In this document: positions 1 through 12,036 of the stretch, piece by piece
Position numbering within the stretch: position 1 is the first letter of the stretch
Layout: each line of letters starts with the position of its first letter
Assembly (NCBI RefSeq): GCF_001577835.2
Contig: NC_029521.1
Span: 22,603,118-22,667,117, forward strand
DNA from: Coturnix japonica
Taxonomy: Eukaryota > Chordata > Aves > Galliformes > Phasianidae
Length of the DNA stretch: 64,000 nucleotides
Direction of reading: 5' to 3'
Made by a program: the position numbers and the translations under genes
The notes under the pieces: generated by a model
Database searches by the model: none
What the model saw: only the letters and a program-made list of their open reading frames with translations
What the model was told of the DNA's origin: nothing

Positions 1-829
1 TGGTGGCAAGTGGAAGATCTTCCCTGCCATGCATCTGTAGCAATAGGTCCTTTGCCCCTCTTCCCACCTTCCCACTCGTAATGTTGTAGTTCTTTACAAG
101 CTGACAGCAAAGTTTTCTGATGCCTTTTTTTCCCTTTTGCTCACTTTAAAAGCAAAAAGCAGTGGAAAACATCAACATGAACAATCGTATGATAAAAAAG
201 GCACAGCCTGGTACCAGAGATAGGCCTATGTATAAGAATAGATGCATCACAACAGATGTCAGCTCTGTAACGGTGCTGCACAAAGCATCCAAGCAGCAGC
301 CAGAGAACGACGATAATAAAAAGAGAGAAAGGGAGTTGTTTTTAGATAAGAATTGCATTAAATGAGGAACTGTGATTTAATTGAATGCATTTTGGAATAT
401 ATGTAATTCGCTTATTGAATATATGTATTCGCTTATTCTACAATTTAATAAGTTAACAGTAACCTAGAGAATTAATAAATTGATCACTGCATAACATCAA
501 TCAGTTTTCTCCATTTCCACAATTCCAGCAATTTATATTCATTATTTTCCCCCGTGTCCTGCCAGTAGTCTCCATTTAAGGAGATGCTAACTTATTTCTG
601 TTGGAGCCTCTTTCCCTTCCAAAGAAAGAGGTGGTCAGTCATATTCTAAAAAAGCAGACAGTTCCCAACGCTTGGATCTCAACCATGGACATCCTACTGA
701 CCTTCTGTCTAACCTCTAGTGAGCCACTTGGCCCTAATCATTACCTCTCTCTTTGAAAAAACAAGGGAAAAAAAAGTCTCTTTTTTTCTATCCAAACACT
801 GGAAGGTCTTTGGGACAGGACACATGCTT
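1..829. other. Intergenic DNA, no gene seen
   Basis: Unique sequence apart from the small duplication near position 400. The short open frames on both strands have no recognisable domain and no splice context. Confidence 0.7.
395..437. repeat. Two-copy tandem duplication (22/21 bp)
   Basis: GAATATATGTAATTCGCTTATT at 395-416 is followed at once by the same sequence lacking one A at 417-437. It is AT-rich, has only two copies and shows no coding context. It looks like a recent replication-slippage product. Confidence 0.9.
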
Positions 830-898
830 TACTACACTGGCCCATTGGACAAGATGACATGAGAAGTCTTTTCCAACCTCTATGATTCTGTATTCCTG
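830..898 (+). repeat. CR1 LINE 3'-end remnant
   Basis: The stretch reading from GGCCCATTGGACAAGATGAC to CCAACCTCTATGATTCTGTA matches the typical 3' end of avian CR1 (…TAGATGACCT…CCTTCCAACCTCTATGATTCTGTG). Only the last 70 or so bases are recognisable and they are diverged, so this is an old, strongly 5'-truncated copy in plus orientation. Confidence 0.65.
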
Positions 899-2884
899 CA
901 CATCATTTATATGTATGTGACATGTCCCTTTCTTGCACCCCTGCCTATTTCCATAATGCAAATCATTACTATTGATAGTTGTGTCATCACCGCTTTCATT
1001 CCAGCTGTGCTGTTGACTTACAAGCTACCTTAATTAATAAAAGAAATTATTTTGATAGCTATTTTCTCCTCTTCTAACAAACCTCCGAAACCAAACCCAC
1101 GTCTTTTCCCCGAGAGGATCCCTCCATCCCTCCTTTGGCCTTCCCACCACCTGCAGAAGAATTACAGTGGTGTGAACTTGACCCAATGCTTTATGGAGTT
1201 TTAATATTTTTTTTTATTACACCCTCTGTAAAAGCGGTGAACACACACATTCTTCCAACCAGTTCTGGCCCTCGCTAGTTTGATGGAGAGGAGGTTAATA
1301 ACATATCTGGATAAAACAAATAGTTGGATGGATAGCACACATTGATTAATACCTGCTGCAGTGCCGGCAAAACCCAGGGAACGGCGCATCGTAATTCTGT
1401 TATAACTGAGGATATGCTGCCAGTGGAAGGGGAAAGGAGATTATCACACTGCTTTGTTTTCTAGCTGTGACTAGCAGCTCAGAGTAATGCACAGATAGAG
1501 GGTCAATCTCTCCCCCTCCGCTCAGCTCAGGGATGGTGAAAGATCTGGACCCAGCGCTGCAGAGCATTTGAAACTCAAGACGTGCTCTCCATTTCAATGT
1601 GCATTGCCAGTAAATCCCTCCTAGGCTGTGCCCGAAGAGGGGACTGAGCAGGGGGATTAAAGGCGGGGTGATAAGTTTGAAGAATAGAAGGCAGTGCTTT
1701 GCATATGAACAGGAGGAAGGTGGCACTGCACCGTGCTGAGGTGGCACAGGACCCTCCGCGATGCCCAGCAGAGAACAGCCCAGCAGGAAGGGAGAAGCTG
1801 CCCATGAGAGGCTGGATTTTCTTGCTTCCACTCGCACAGCCTGGGTGTCACTGCTAAACACCCTCGCTTTTTGTTTGGCAGTAAATAATTCATGTCCCCG
1901 TAGGCGGGATAGGTTTCAGGCAGAAAGGAAGGACTCCAGGGAGCAGCTCTTTAAATATGCATCGCCTCCTGTTTGCAGGCACAATGTGTGGGTGCAGCCT
2001 CACGCTCAAAATGCCTTGTGTTCACTGGCACCTCTAAATAAACCACAAAATTACCACCGCAGCTATTTATGGGGCAGAGGGGGAGGGAGGCTTCGAAAAG
2101 ACAGACAGTCCCTTTCAATCGGGTCACCTGGTTTTTACACCAAAAGAATTGGCATCGCTGCGACACCGTTGTATCCCCAGTAGGGGAAAGAGTTACAGGT
2201 GTTTTAATTATACATTAGTACAGCATTAAGCTAGTTTTATTTGCTGAACGTTCTGTCAATTACTGTTGTTACTTGAGAGGCATGACTACTCCCAGGTTGA
2301 TCGTGTATTTAACTAGCCAGTCAATGCTATTAATCACTGAGCATTTTCAGCCAAGGATATTAACATTGAAACCTATCCAAGAGGGCTTATAAATGGGTAC
2401 TGGTTTTCTTCAGAGGGAAACACTGCTTTCTAATGCAAGAAGGGTTCTCTCAAATCTTTTTTTGCTTTTATTTTGTTTTAAATTGCAATCTAAATTCAAA
2501 AGGGAAATTAATAATTGTACTTAATGAAATAACTGCCATCCCAGAAAATTAGGAAGTATGTGATCACCTCATCATCACATGAATGAAGGGCAGGAGGCCT
2601 GTTGCTGTGATGCAGCTGCTGTAAAAGCAACAAAGCATAACAGACATGAAAACAAAACAGGGACACTCTCCATTCTGGGGATGGAGAGAAAGGATGCAGG
2701 TGAGGTTGAAAGACCTCACTAAGCAGTTGGGGATTGGAAATAGGACTCTGCAGTTTTGTTCTGGATCACAACAACCTTGGAAAAAGGCACACGCCTGCCC
2801 ATCACCCATAGAATCACAGGGACATGCTACGTGATCATAGCACAAGCACAGGGCAGATCCCTAAGCAGAATACAGCCTTGAGCT

Positions 2885-2965
2885 CAAAACCTCAGCTAAT
2901 CCCTTTGCACAACTCAGCCATGGTCTCCAAACCTTAGCTAGCCCCTCTGCACAACCTGGCCTTGA
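2885..2965. repeat. Diverged two-copy tandem repeat (about 40 bp unit)
   Basis: AAAACCTCAGCTAATCCCTTTGCACAAC is echoed after about 43 bp by AAACCTTAGCTAGCCCCTCTGCACAAC. The copies differ at several sites, so this duplication is older than the one near position 400. Confidence 0.7.
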
Positions 2966-5900
2966 CATTCAGTCTTTATACCACACTTCATCCCCCTCCT
3001 TCCCTTACGCCCCAGCAAACTGTTCTACACTGCTTCAGTGGTTGTGCAGCACACGGCCACGTGGGAGAGATGAGGAGAGTCCACCTAAATGTCTCGGCTT
3101 CTCGTAAACACAAGAACATTGTCATGCCCAACACACGCTGTTTGGTAACAAATGCTCCAGATACACACTTCCCATTCTGGATTGTGCTCAGTTGACATAC
3201 ACAACGTATTTATCTATCTCCACATTGTGAATAATCAACTAAAAACTCACTTTCATTAGCTTCATCTCCCCATTGTTGGCTCACATCCTGCAGTTTTCAT
3301 ACTGCATCTGCAAAAGTAATAAACTAATTATAGAAGCCATCTGGAACAAAAACAGAGTACAATAATTTTTATTTTTTTTTAAAGCCCTTGCTAAATAAAT
3401 GGTACCGTAATAGATGGGGTGTCAGAAAAACAATGATCGTAACAAACTCAGCGCCATTAAGGAGGAATGCAAGGAGATTTACATCAAGAAACTCATGATT
3501 GCTCATTAGTAGAGACACAGCAGGAGCATTACAATCCATTGAGGATATAGTTTACATGCTCAACTGGAAGTCATACCTGAGACCAAATGCCACTACATGG
3601 ATATCACAAGTGGAAAAAGAGAGGAGGAGCAATTGTTGCTTCATCCATGTGTTCTGCATTCAGGACTAAGGGAAAGACCCCCAGAAAGCAGGGGGGGAAT
3701 CATTCAACAGCAGTCACTTCTTTGTCACTTTCCTCTCATGGCGATACTATTGTCTAATGGAGATATATGATGTCAATGAGCTAATAGAGTGAACTTCTAC
3801 TGGGCTCTCCATCCCCCAGGAAAGCACAAAGCACAGCAATATTCAAAACAAAACACATAAAAATGTCATTTTTACACCACTGGGAGATGGTCCTCTCTGT
3901 TATCAAGACACATCCCTGGCTTCTGAACATCTACAGATGAATTACAGAGATCCGTCCATTAGGAAAACCTCTCATCTTTGCCATCGGTTGCACTCTCTAC
4001 ACTGACACCCTTTGCCCCTAGAAACTTTGTGGTGATGCAGAGGAAGCTCATTGCTTCAGCACTGACTGCTTCTCAGCCATGAACTTCTTCAACCACTTCA
4101 TCTCTGTGCATCCCAGTGAGCATCTCCCATGACATGGCCCACATCCAGCAGCTGCTAGTGCTTGCAATTGAGAAGGTCTCCAGGTTCTAGAGACAGTAAG
4201 TTTTATATACATGGGTGGCTCATCTGTGCATGAGCAAAGTGTCCCCAGCAGCCTCAACCTTGGAAAGGCACCACACAGGAGTAGTTTTAGCAGCACAGGC
4301 AAAGTCAGAGCTATGTTCTCCTTGACATGAGGAGAGAGCAGCTAGTCGGCCATTTCCCTCAGAAGGGGGCTGAAATGTACAATATTACTAAATGCTTAAC
4401 GTTTCAGAACCAGGTAAAGGCTTCTTTTATCTCCCTAGCCTTGTACTAAGCAATAAGCTGGAGGTCAGCTTGTGGTAAGGCGGCATTTTGTATGTGATAC
4501 TACTACTGTTTACTAATCAGAGGTGACCGCTTTGACTTAGAAGACACAGTCTGCTTAGTGCATGGCTTCTACTAGCACTGCTTTGAGGACAATTTCTTTC
4601 AGTGTTTTCAGAGGAGGGTGAGGATGCGATGTCAAAGCATTTTGTGCTTGATACATGCACCCAAATTCAAAAATGTGGCACAGACATTCACATCTTCCAA
4701 TGGCAATAATGGTTAACAGCATATTCATGTGTTCTTTCCAATAATTCAGTGGTAAATAGCTCTACTACAATAAAAAAGTTGTACCTCTGAAGGGAAGGGC
4801 AGCTTTATAAAATTTCATTATCTGCATTCTAGCTAATTACCTTTGGCCTGAACTTATTTGAAGGAAGGTCTGGGATGCTGTTGGTTACCCAGCTGCTGAA
4901 TCAACGTCATCCTGTCTTAAAGTATTCCAACACACATCATTAATTCTGATTAAGAAGCATCACTCAGTTGTGATTCTTATTAGAACTCTATTAGTGTCTC
5001 TGCTAATAAATGCCATCTCCGTTATTATCATAATTATTACTATTTATCACTTATGTTACTGTGGCAGTGCCTTGAGGACTCATTCATAAGACAAGCTCTT
5101 ATTGGATCTTTTGCAAACAAGGAATCAAAAAAAATTCTTGCCTTCAGCACTTTTCTTTGGTAAAACAACAAATGAAGAATGGAGGAGTATAAGGACACAG
5201 AGGGACCATCTGGGTTAGTGCTACACATTGCACTCAGCACCCCCAGAGCCTAAATTTAGCCATAATTCCACCAAAGGAAACCAAAGAATGGTACTCAAAC
5301 TTCAGCACTTACATCCAGATGTCAACACTGTCTGTCTTCAGATGCACAGATTACTGCCTATGGGCCTCAGAGTAAAGATACAAGTTCCAGCAGATGTGAG
5401 TATGAGCATTCAGAAGACATGAACTAAGCTGCCACCCACCAGACAAGCGTGCATCCAAGTAAGCTGTAGCTCGTACTTATCTGGGGTGTGCAGGATGCAT
5501 TCAGGCAAGGCCTGCTATGATGAAACTTGTTTATAGCAGTTTTAAGATAAGTAGCACGTTGCTTATTTGGAAGACTAACTATAGAAATCGAATTTCAAAA
5601 CACCACATCCTGAGATCCCAACACACACTGCAGCAAACTCCAGGTTTCATGTCTTAGCTGCAGGTGCCATGCTACCCCATTACTCTGTGAAAAGCAAAAT
5701 AAGAGCTGGCCACAGAGTCCTGCATGTAAAACAGCTACAGAACAGGGCAGGGTGAGCTGAGGGAATAGGTTTATTTTCAAAGAACAAATAGAGCAAGGAG
5801 TTGAAGAAAAGTTTTATGAAGTAGACCAGATTCTACTCTCTGTAGCTCCTCTGATCCTCCCAACAATCTGGAGTCAATCATTTGGCTCTGTGCGGCCTTG

Positions 5901-8780
5901 AAATATTAAGGAGAACATAGGCAATGGTTTGAGATATTTGAGATGCTTTGTAATCCCGAGACAGAAGGTATCAAAGAACTGCAGCATACTTATTGTTAAA
6001 AGTGTTTTCATTCAGGATTATAGCACAGTTGCAAAGAGATCTTGCATTCCTGCATCCCCGTAGCCCTGGGCTGTCTTCTTTCCACAAATTCTTTTGCAAC
6101 TGAACTTGGAAGATTAATATTTTAAGAGCAGCTAATGCTGCTAATTGAACAGGGAAACAGATATGTCAACCTTTGTTTTCCACAGGACTCACTTCAGAAG
6201 CATGAATGATAAATGCACCCCAAGAGACATTATGATAATCGTAACACCAAATAAATTTTTCAGACAATGAAGTTCACGGCCATTAACTTTCAGTGAGATG
6301 CAAAAAAACACACTTGGTGTAAAGCTACTTCCCAAACAAATGAATATGTATTTTGCCCCACTGTAATGAACTGATACAGCTTAGATGAAAAGGACCGTGA
6401 CCAGGTGAAGGCAGCAGGGATGAAGCTCAAAGCAAGGAGAGATACTCAATTAGCAATCACTTTTGTCCTGTGCCCTTACTGTGGAACTCTACAACAAATG
6501 CCTTGATAAGACCACAGAGCTGATGGTTCCCACAGCAGCTTTTGGCAGTGAAAAAGGAGAGTGGTCCTGCTATCAAATAATAGCAGGCGTTCGCTGATGT
6601 GAGACAGAGAGCTTTAATTCCCAGCTTAAAATGACCCACTGGAGCTGAGAAGAACAGCAGAAAATATCAGGCTTTGTTGTGTCATTAGGTACCAATGGTA
6701 TAAGGTCACTTCTGTTCAAACACGCTCCTCCTCAACCCCGTGATTGAATTAATATTTAGAGAAATGGTTCTCTGGGTTGTGTTTTGCCACCAAGAAGGTT
6801 ATTCTCAGCCACATGTTGCATGCTGTGCTATGCGCACAAGAACTTAGACATTGTCAGGTCTTTGGCTGCACAGCAGAGATCCCACTCCTGTTCTTTAGTG
6901 CAAGAAATCCTTGACCTGAGCCTTGAAAATGAATTGTTTTGGAGAAGATGCTTCCCACTCCTTGGCTCCTCTTGTTTTTTGCTCATAACAGATAAATAAA
7001 TAAATGTTTTCCTTGGAAGGAAGAAATGCAGAAAACTTTTTTTCCCCTGATTTCTAATGAAGAAGAATATTTTCTTCAGAAATGACTCGCAGGCAATTTT
7101 TGTATCAGCCCTTCTCACAGACTCTGCAGTGAGAGGCACAGAGCTGCTTTCCCAATTACACTGCATTTCTTTGTAGATTCAGCTAAAGGAAAACACGTTA
7201 AATAAATTATTTGTTCCCAATTATTCACTCAGCTCTAAAAACAAATACATATGCACGTCTTTATATAGAGACATAGCAGACAGACCAAAATATTTGCTAT
7301 TTTAAGAGCTTAATGGGAAATAACACAGACAAATGCCTCTTCTGATCACAAGCAGCTACGTCACCAGTCCCTGTGCAAATCATTGAGGGCAGAGAGCTGC
7401 TCCCCTACAGCAGATAGCAATGTGACCGAAAGGAATGCATTAAGAGCAAATTACAAGCCTATAAATATTACATCATAACTTTTTTATTTATTTCAAAGAT
7501 AAAAACGGAGGCACACGGCCACTATTCTGTATGCTTGTATGTTATCCTATATATCTGTGCCTTCCAAACTGAATCTATTGGAGGGATAGGGTTATGATGA
7601 TACTTCCCAAAAGCTGTGTGATCCTCTGCTCTGACAAGCTCACATTATCACTCAAAAAGCACAGGTGAGACAGAATAATACAAGAGAAATGAGTGTACAG
7701 GAGAGTGTTAGCAAATCCTTGAAGATATGCGCAAAAGTATTTGCTGTTCCACTGTGTTTCAAAACAAGCCCTGTCGTGTCTCTCCTTTTCTTACATTTTT
7801 CAGACATATTAAAAACCACAATAGTCCCATCTGCTACATGCAAAATGACATTGTCAGGAAGCTAGATATTAATGGTCAGGAGTAGACTTTCCTTATGTGC
7901 TCCTTAGTGGTCCCTTTCTCCTTCTGCATCATTAGCCTAGGGAGTGCACTGCCAGGATGAAAATAAGGCAGCGTGCTTTACACCCACTCTTAGGGCAGGT
8001 CAACCCAAAAGGTACAGTACTGCACCTGTAAACAAGTGTCCTGGGCAAAGATGCGCTGGTGCACTCAACCTGAGGCTTCTCAACCTCTTCCCAATTAGTG
8101 AAGAAAGCTGGCTCACGTCACTACCCTGTTTGCTGGCACAGCAAAAGCTGAAAAGGTGTCAGGAGAGCCTCTCCTGGCTTTTAGCACATCCAATAGTTGT
8201 GAAATCCAATAGGTGAAAGGAACCAGGAAACAGACAGTTATAGGATGACCTCTTTAAGAGGCTCCTCTGTGCTAAAAATTCAGGTAGGAAGATGCCAAGG
8301 CTTCTTCCCATGCAATCTCCTCCTCATTGTCATTGCTGCAATATAAATATAGTAACAAATAACACTCTGAAAGACAAAAGAAAAATAAACTCATAATCTC
8401 TCTGGCTCTCAGCCATCACCATGACTAAATCTATAGAGAACTGTGGGTATGAGCCCAGCAGGTCAGAAGGCTGTTCTGACCAGGTTGCTCCTCTGGGGCT
8501 CCTACCATGGAAGGACAGCACCTGTATTGCAATGGAAGCCAGCTGAGCTGTGAGCAGTGATCTCACTGGGTGCAGCACAGCCCTGGTGAGCTCTGCTCAT
8601 GTGAACAGAGTATTCACAATGGCGATTAAGTTGGAAGAACATTAGTTTGAAAAGGACTTGGTATAAGACTGTGTATCAATGAGGAATTAGAGCTGGGTAC
8701 CAAAAGGAATGGCATTTCCATCTTATCCTGGCACTGTTCCATCACCCAGAAACATCGTACATGTAGGGAATTCATGTGTC

Positions 8781-8832
8781 CGCATGCACACAGATACATA
8801 TGTGCATGTGCGTACATGGGTGTGCATACACA
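8781..8832. repeat. Alternating purine-pyrimidine CA/TG tract
   Basis: CGCATGCACAC then CATATGTGCATGTGCGTACATG and TGTGCATACACA form about 50 bp of mostly alternating purine and pyrimidine. This is a degenerate CA/TG microsatellite of the kind that can adopt Z-DNA; the structural potential is inference. Confidence 0.7.
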
Positions 8833-11800
8833 TTGAACCTTCCACTTCTCAGAAGAGACAACCTCTAAAAGAAGGCCTTGGAAAAAAAGAGTCCTAAAAA
8901 TGAAGAACCACACAGAAGTCAATTGAGTTGGACACAAGGTTGAGAAAAGATCCCATACCTCTGGATTTCAGCAGTCCTGTGCCAGCAGTTTCTTCACTCA
9001 TTTACTGCAGAACTCTCTCAGAATGACTCTGCACAAGAAGACATGATGCATTTCAGTAAATCTGCTACATAAGAAAGAAGAATAATCAAAATAAAGCTAG
9101 TGAAAGGAGAAATAATTCTTCGGTGCTAGACACAGAGAAGAGCAGCATTTACAGGAACAAAACTCATCAGATCAAAAGCAAGTTTTTACTCTATAAACCA
9201 TCAAGAATTTTTCTGGAGGGGGAGATCACAAAACGATGAATTGTGTGACAGCTGGGGGCAAAGCCTTCACTGCTGATAAGATACGGCATGAAAAGTGACT
9301 GCCAAGGAAGGTTAACTTAAGCAACTGCACTACCACCTTTAGGATATATAGCCAGGTTACAGTCTGAGTGCTGCAATACAATAACAGTGAAGGAATAGCA
9401 AAAATATGAGCAATTCCATGAAGATCAATGGCTTTTTCACTTATTTTTGGAAAATTCATGATACAGAAACGTACTGCTATGTAAATGCATGTTAGCCAAG
9501 CCCCATATACATGCTTGGCACTAGGAACACACAAACAGACAGTCCCCATCGCTCAGATGATACACAGTGAATCGCTGGAGTGCAATAAATTAATCATTTG
9601 CATGAACCCTCCTTGACAAATGATCCCTCCTAATTATTCTTCCTGAGGAGACTTCAGGAATGGAAACCTAATCATAAGCAAAGAAAATCCACCAAACAAC
9701 TCCTGCTACCTCAGACATAAAATTTTAAACCTGTGGTTATACTTTAGAAAACACCTTGTTACATTCATTAGCAGGTTTTGCAGCTGATCCACTCCCGTGG
9801 CAATGCACATAAATGATGGCATAGAGGTAAGGCACACAAAGGATGAGATGCAGCAGCAAACCCTACTCTGAGAGTAACTACCACTATCATTCCGCAGTGC
9901 CTTTTACCCAGCCCTTAGAAATGTGACCTGTTCAGAGCCCCTGCCAGGTCGGCACTTTCAAAGAAAACCTCTGCTGGCTTTGCTCACTTTTCAATCTGAG
10001 CTGGAGCAATTTCGCTCTGCCACCCACCGAGCAATCATTTCGGCAGGAGCAGTGTAGTTTGACCCCATTTAACGTCTGCAGACCAGACCCTTGTGCTCAT
10101 GCTTCTGCTGAGCCTGGGTCAAGTAGAATCCAAGAGCACTTTGTGCTGTGGTTGGGTTCAGCTCATCCCACCCACACCGTGGGGCTGCCCTACAGCCGAG
10201 CATCTCCATTCAGGGTGGGATGCAGTAACTCTGCTGCCAGAGCTGAAAACAAGAGGAAGGTTCTGCTCACCCGAGGCATGAGAAAGCTGTAAAACAGCAT
10301 GCTATGTGTGGGAAGGAAATGGAGCCTGACTGGTTTGGGCCATGAAAGCACCAAGCGTAACCCATTAACAGATTTTGCTATTACATCGCACTGTGTCAGC
10401 GTGAGGCTACTGCAGGGTGGGATGCTCAGGGCCAACCACAGGGCTGTAGGGCAGGAGAATGAGATCTGCTCCCCTGCACCTGTGTGTATGACACACGTAG
10501 GGGCTCTCAGGGTGCAGTCAATATTTCATTTCTCCCTCCTCTCAGAAAAAGAAAGGGAAGTTTATTTGTCTAGCAGGCCTTTTTAAACAGAAGAGGTAAT
10601 TACCTGAGTATATCCATTATATGCAGAGCTGCTCCGATCATCACCAAGCATGATTGTCAAAGTACAGTTAATCAGGAAAGAAAAAAACCCAAAAGCTGTT
10701 TGACTAATGCGAAGGCATGGACCAAAAATTCCTCTTGTCAACCCCACATGACTGGAGGCAAAGGCAGGGCTCCCCCTGCAATCCGAGCCCTTGGCTTTCA
10801 GCTCCCCGCGTCCAAAACCCTTAGCTCTATTTTTTTAGAACTAGTCTGCTATGGAGAGTTACTAAACATACATCAGCAGCCCAACAGAGCACTAACAGGA
10901 GTACACAGCAATCAACTAAATGGACCGAGCGAGAGCTGGGAAGGAGACAGTGTGGGAGAACGTTAAGTGAATTGGTGTGTTGGTAAAAAATGACAAATTA
11001 ATGGTCCAACAGACTCAAGGTCCCAGGGAAAAACAGAAAAGCAGTTCAAGCTCCAGGAGGGCTTTTTAAGGTGTCCTGGGGCCACAGAGCTTGTGGAGTC
11101 ACCAAGGCACAAACCCCATTTTTCCTCCTCTGTTCTATGCAAACATTAGTCTAAGCACAAGGATTTCTCATGTCTGGATACCACAATTTGTTTCTCTGTC
11201 TTCACAGCCACCTCCAAAAGAAGATGCACCAGTGAGAACTGAGATCTCAGGTCAGGCTTGCTGATATGGGAGCCCCAGCCCCTTCCCTTGTCCCCTCCTG
11301 GCAATACAGAAGCAGGGATCCTCCACTCCCCTTCTCCCCCGGGCCTCAAATGCTAACAGCTGTGCCCCCAGCACAGCCATGTAGGCAGCAGTAGCAGAGC
11401 AAGGTCACCCTGGCATGTTCTCTAACCCACATCAAAAAAGCCAACACACAAAGGAATGGAATTACAGAAGGCTGGAGTAGGCAAAGAGGCAAACATCCCA
11501 TTTCCACAGCCCCACCACCAGGTAATCCCATGGAGCTCGAAATCAATTTGTTCTGATTTCCACAAGCATGGAAGGAGAATCAGGAATCCCATATCTGTGT
11601 ATTACAGACCTGAAAGGGAAGAAATCACACAATTAGCAAAGCAAGGGCATGTTCTTTTTTTCCTTATCCAAACCCAGAGCTATCTGAACAAGAAAAAAGA
11701 AACCTCACCTTATCCAGTACACAGAAAGGACTGACATCATTTGTACTTTCACTGTTACTCAGCACTCCCACCTGCCTTTCTTCTCACACCAGATTTTACT

Positions 11801-11990
11801 CTCACTAACGAGTTTCCAATCACACACTCCTGTTCTAGAACTAAGGTAACTTTGTGGTTGGTGTAGGTCAAGGCAAGCTTTGCGTGGGCAAATGAAGTTT
11901 ACACTTCTAGATGGGAAGGATGCTTAATTTTAGGATATTCATCTTCAAGAATCCCGAAGCTGTCTGTGCAAAGGTGGAGTCTCCCAAAAG

Positions 11991-12036
11991 CTTCAGTATT
12001 AGAAACTCACTGACTTCAGTATTAGAAACCTGAAAA
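11991..12036. repeat. Two-copy tandem duplication (23 bp)
   Basis: CTTCAGTATTAGAAACTCACTGA at 11991-12013 is followed by CTTCAGTATTAGAAACCTGAA. The first 17 bases are identical. It is a simple slippage duplication in intergenic DNA. Confidence 0.85.

Noticed and set aside
1400-2183. Overlapping 153- and 140-codon open frames on opposite strands.
   Set aside because: No domain, no splice context, mutually overlapping. A GC-richer intergenic patch explains them.
2805-2825. ATAGAATCACAGG resembling a CR1 terminal repeat.
   Set aside because: No CR1 body follows on either side; the match is too short to support.
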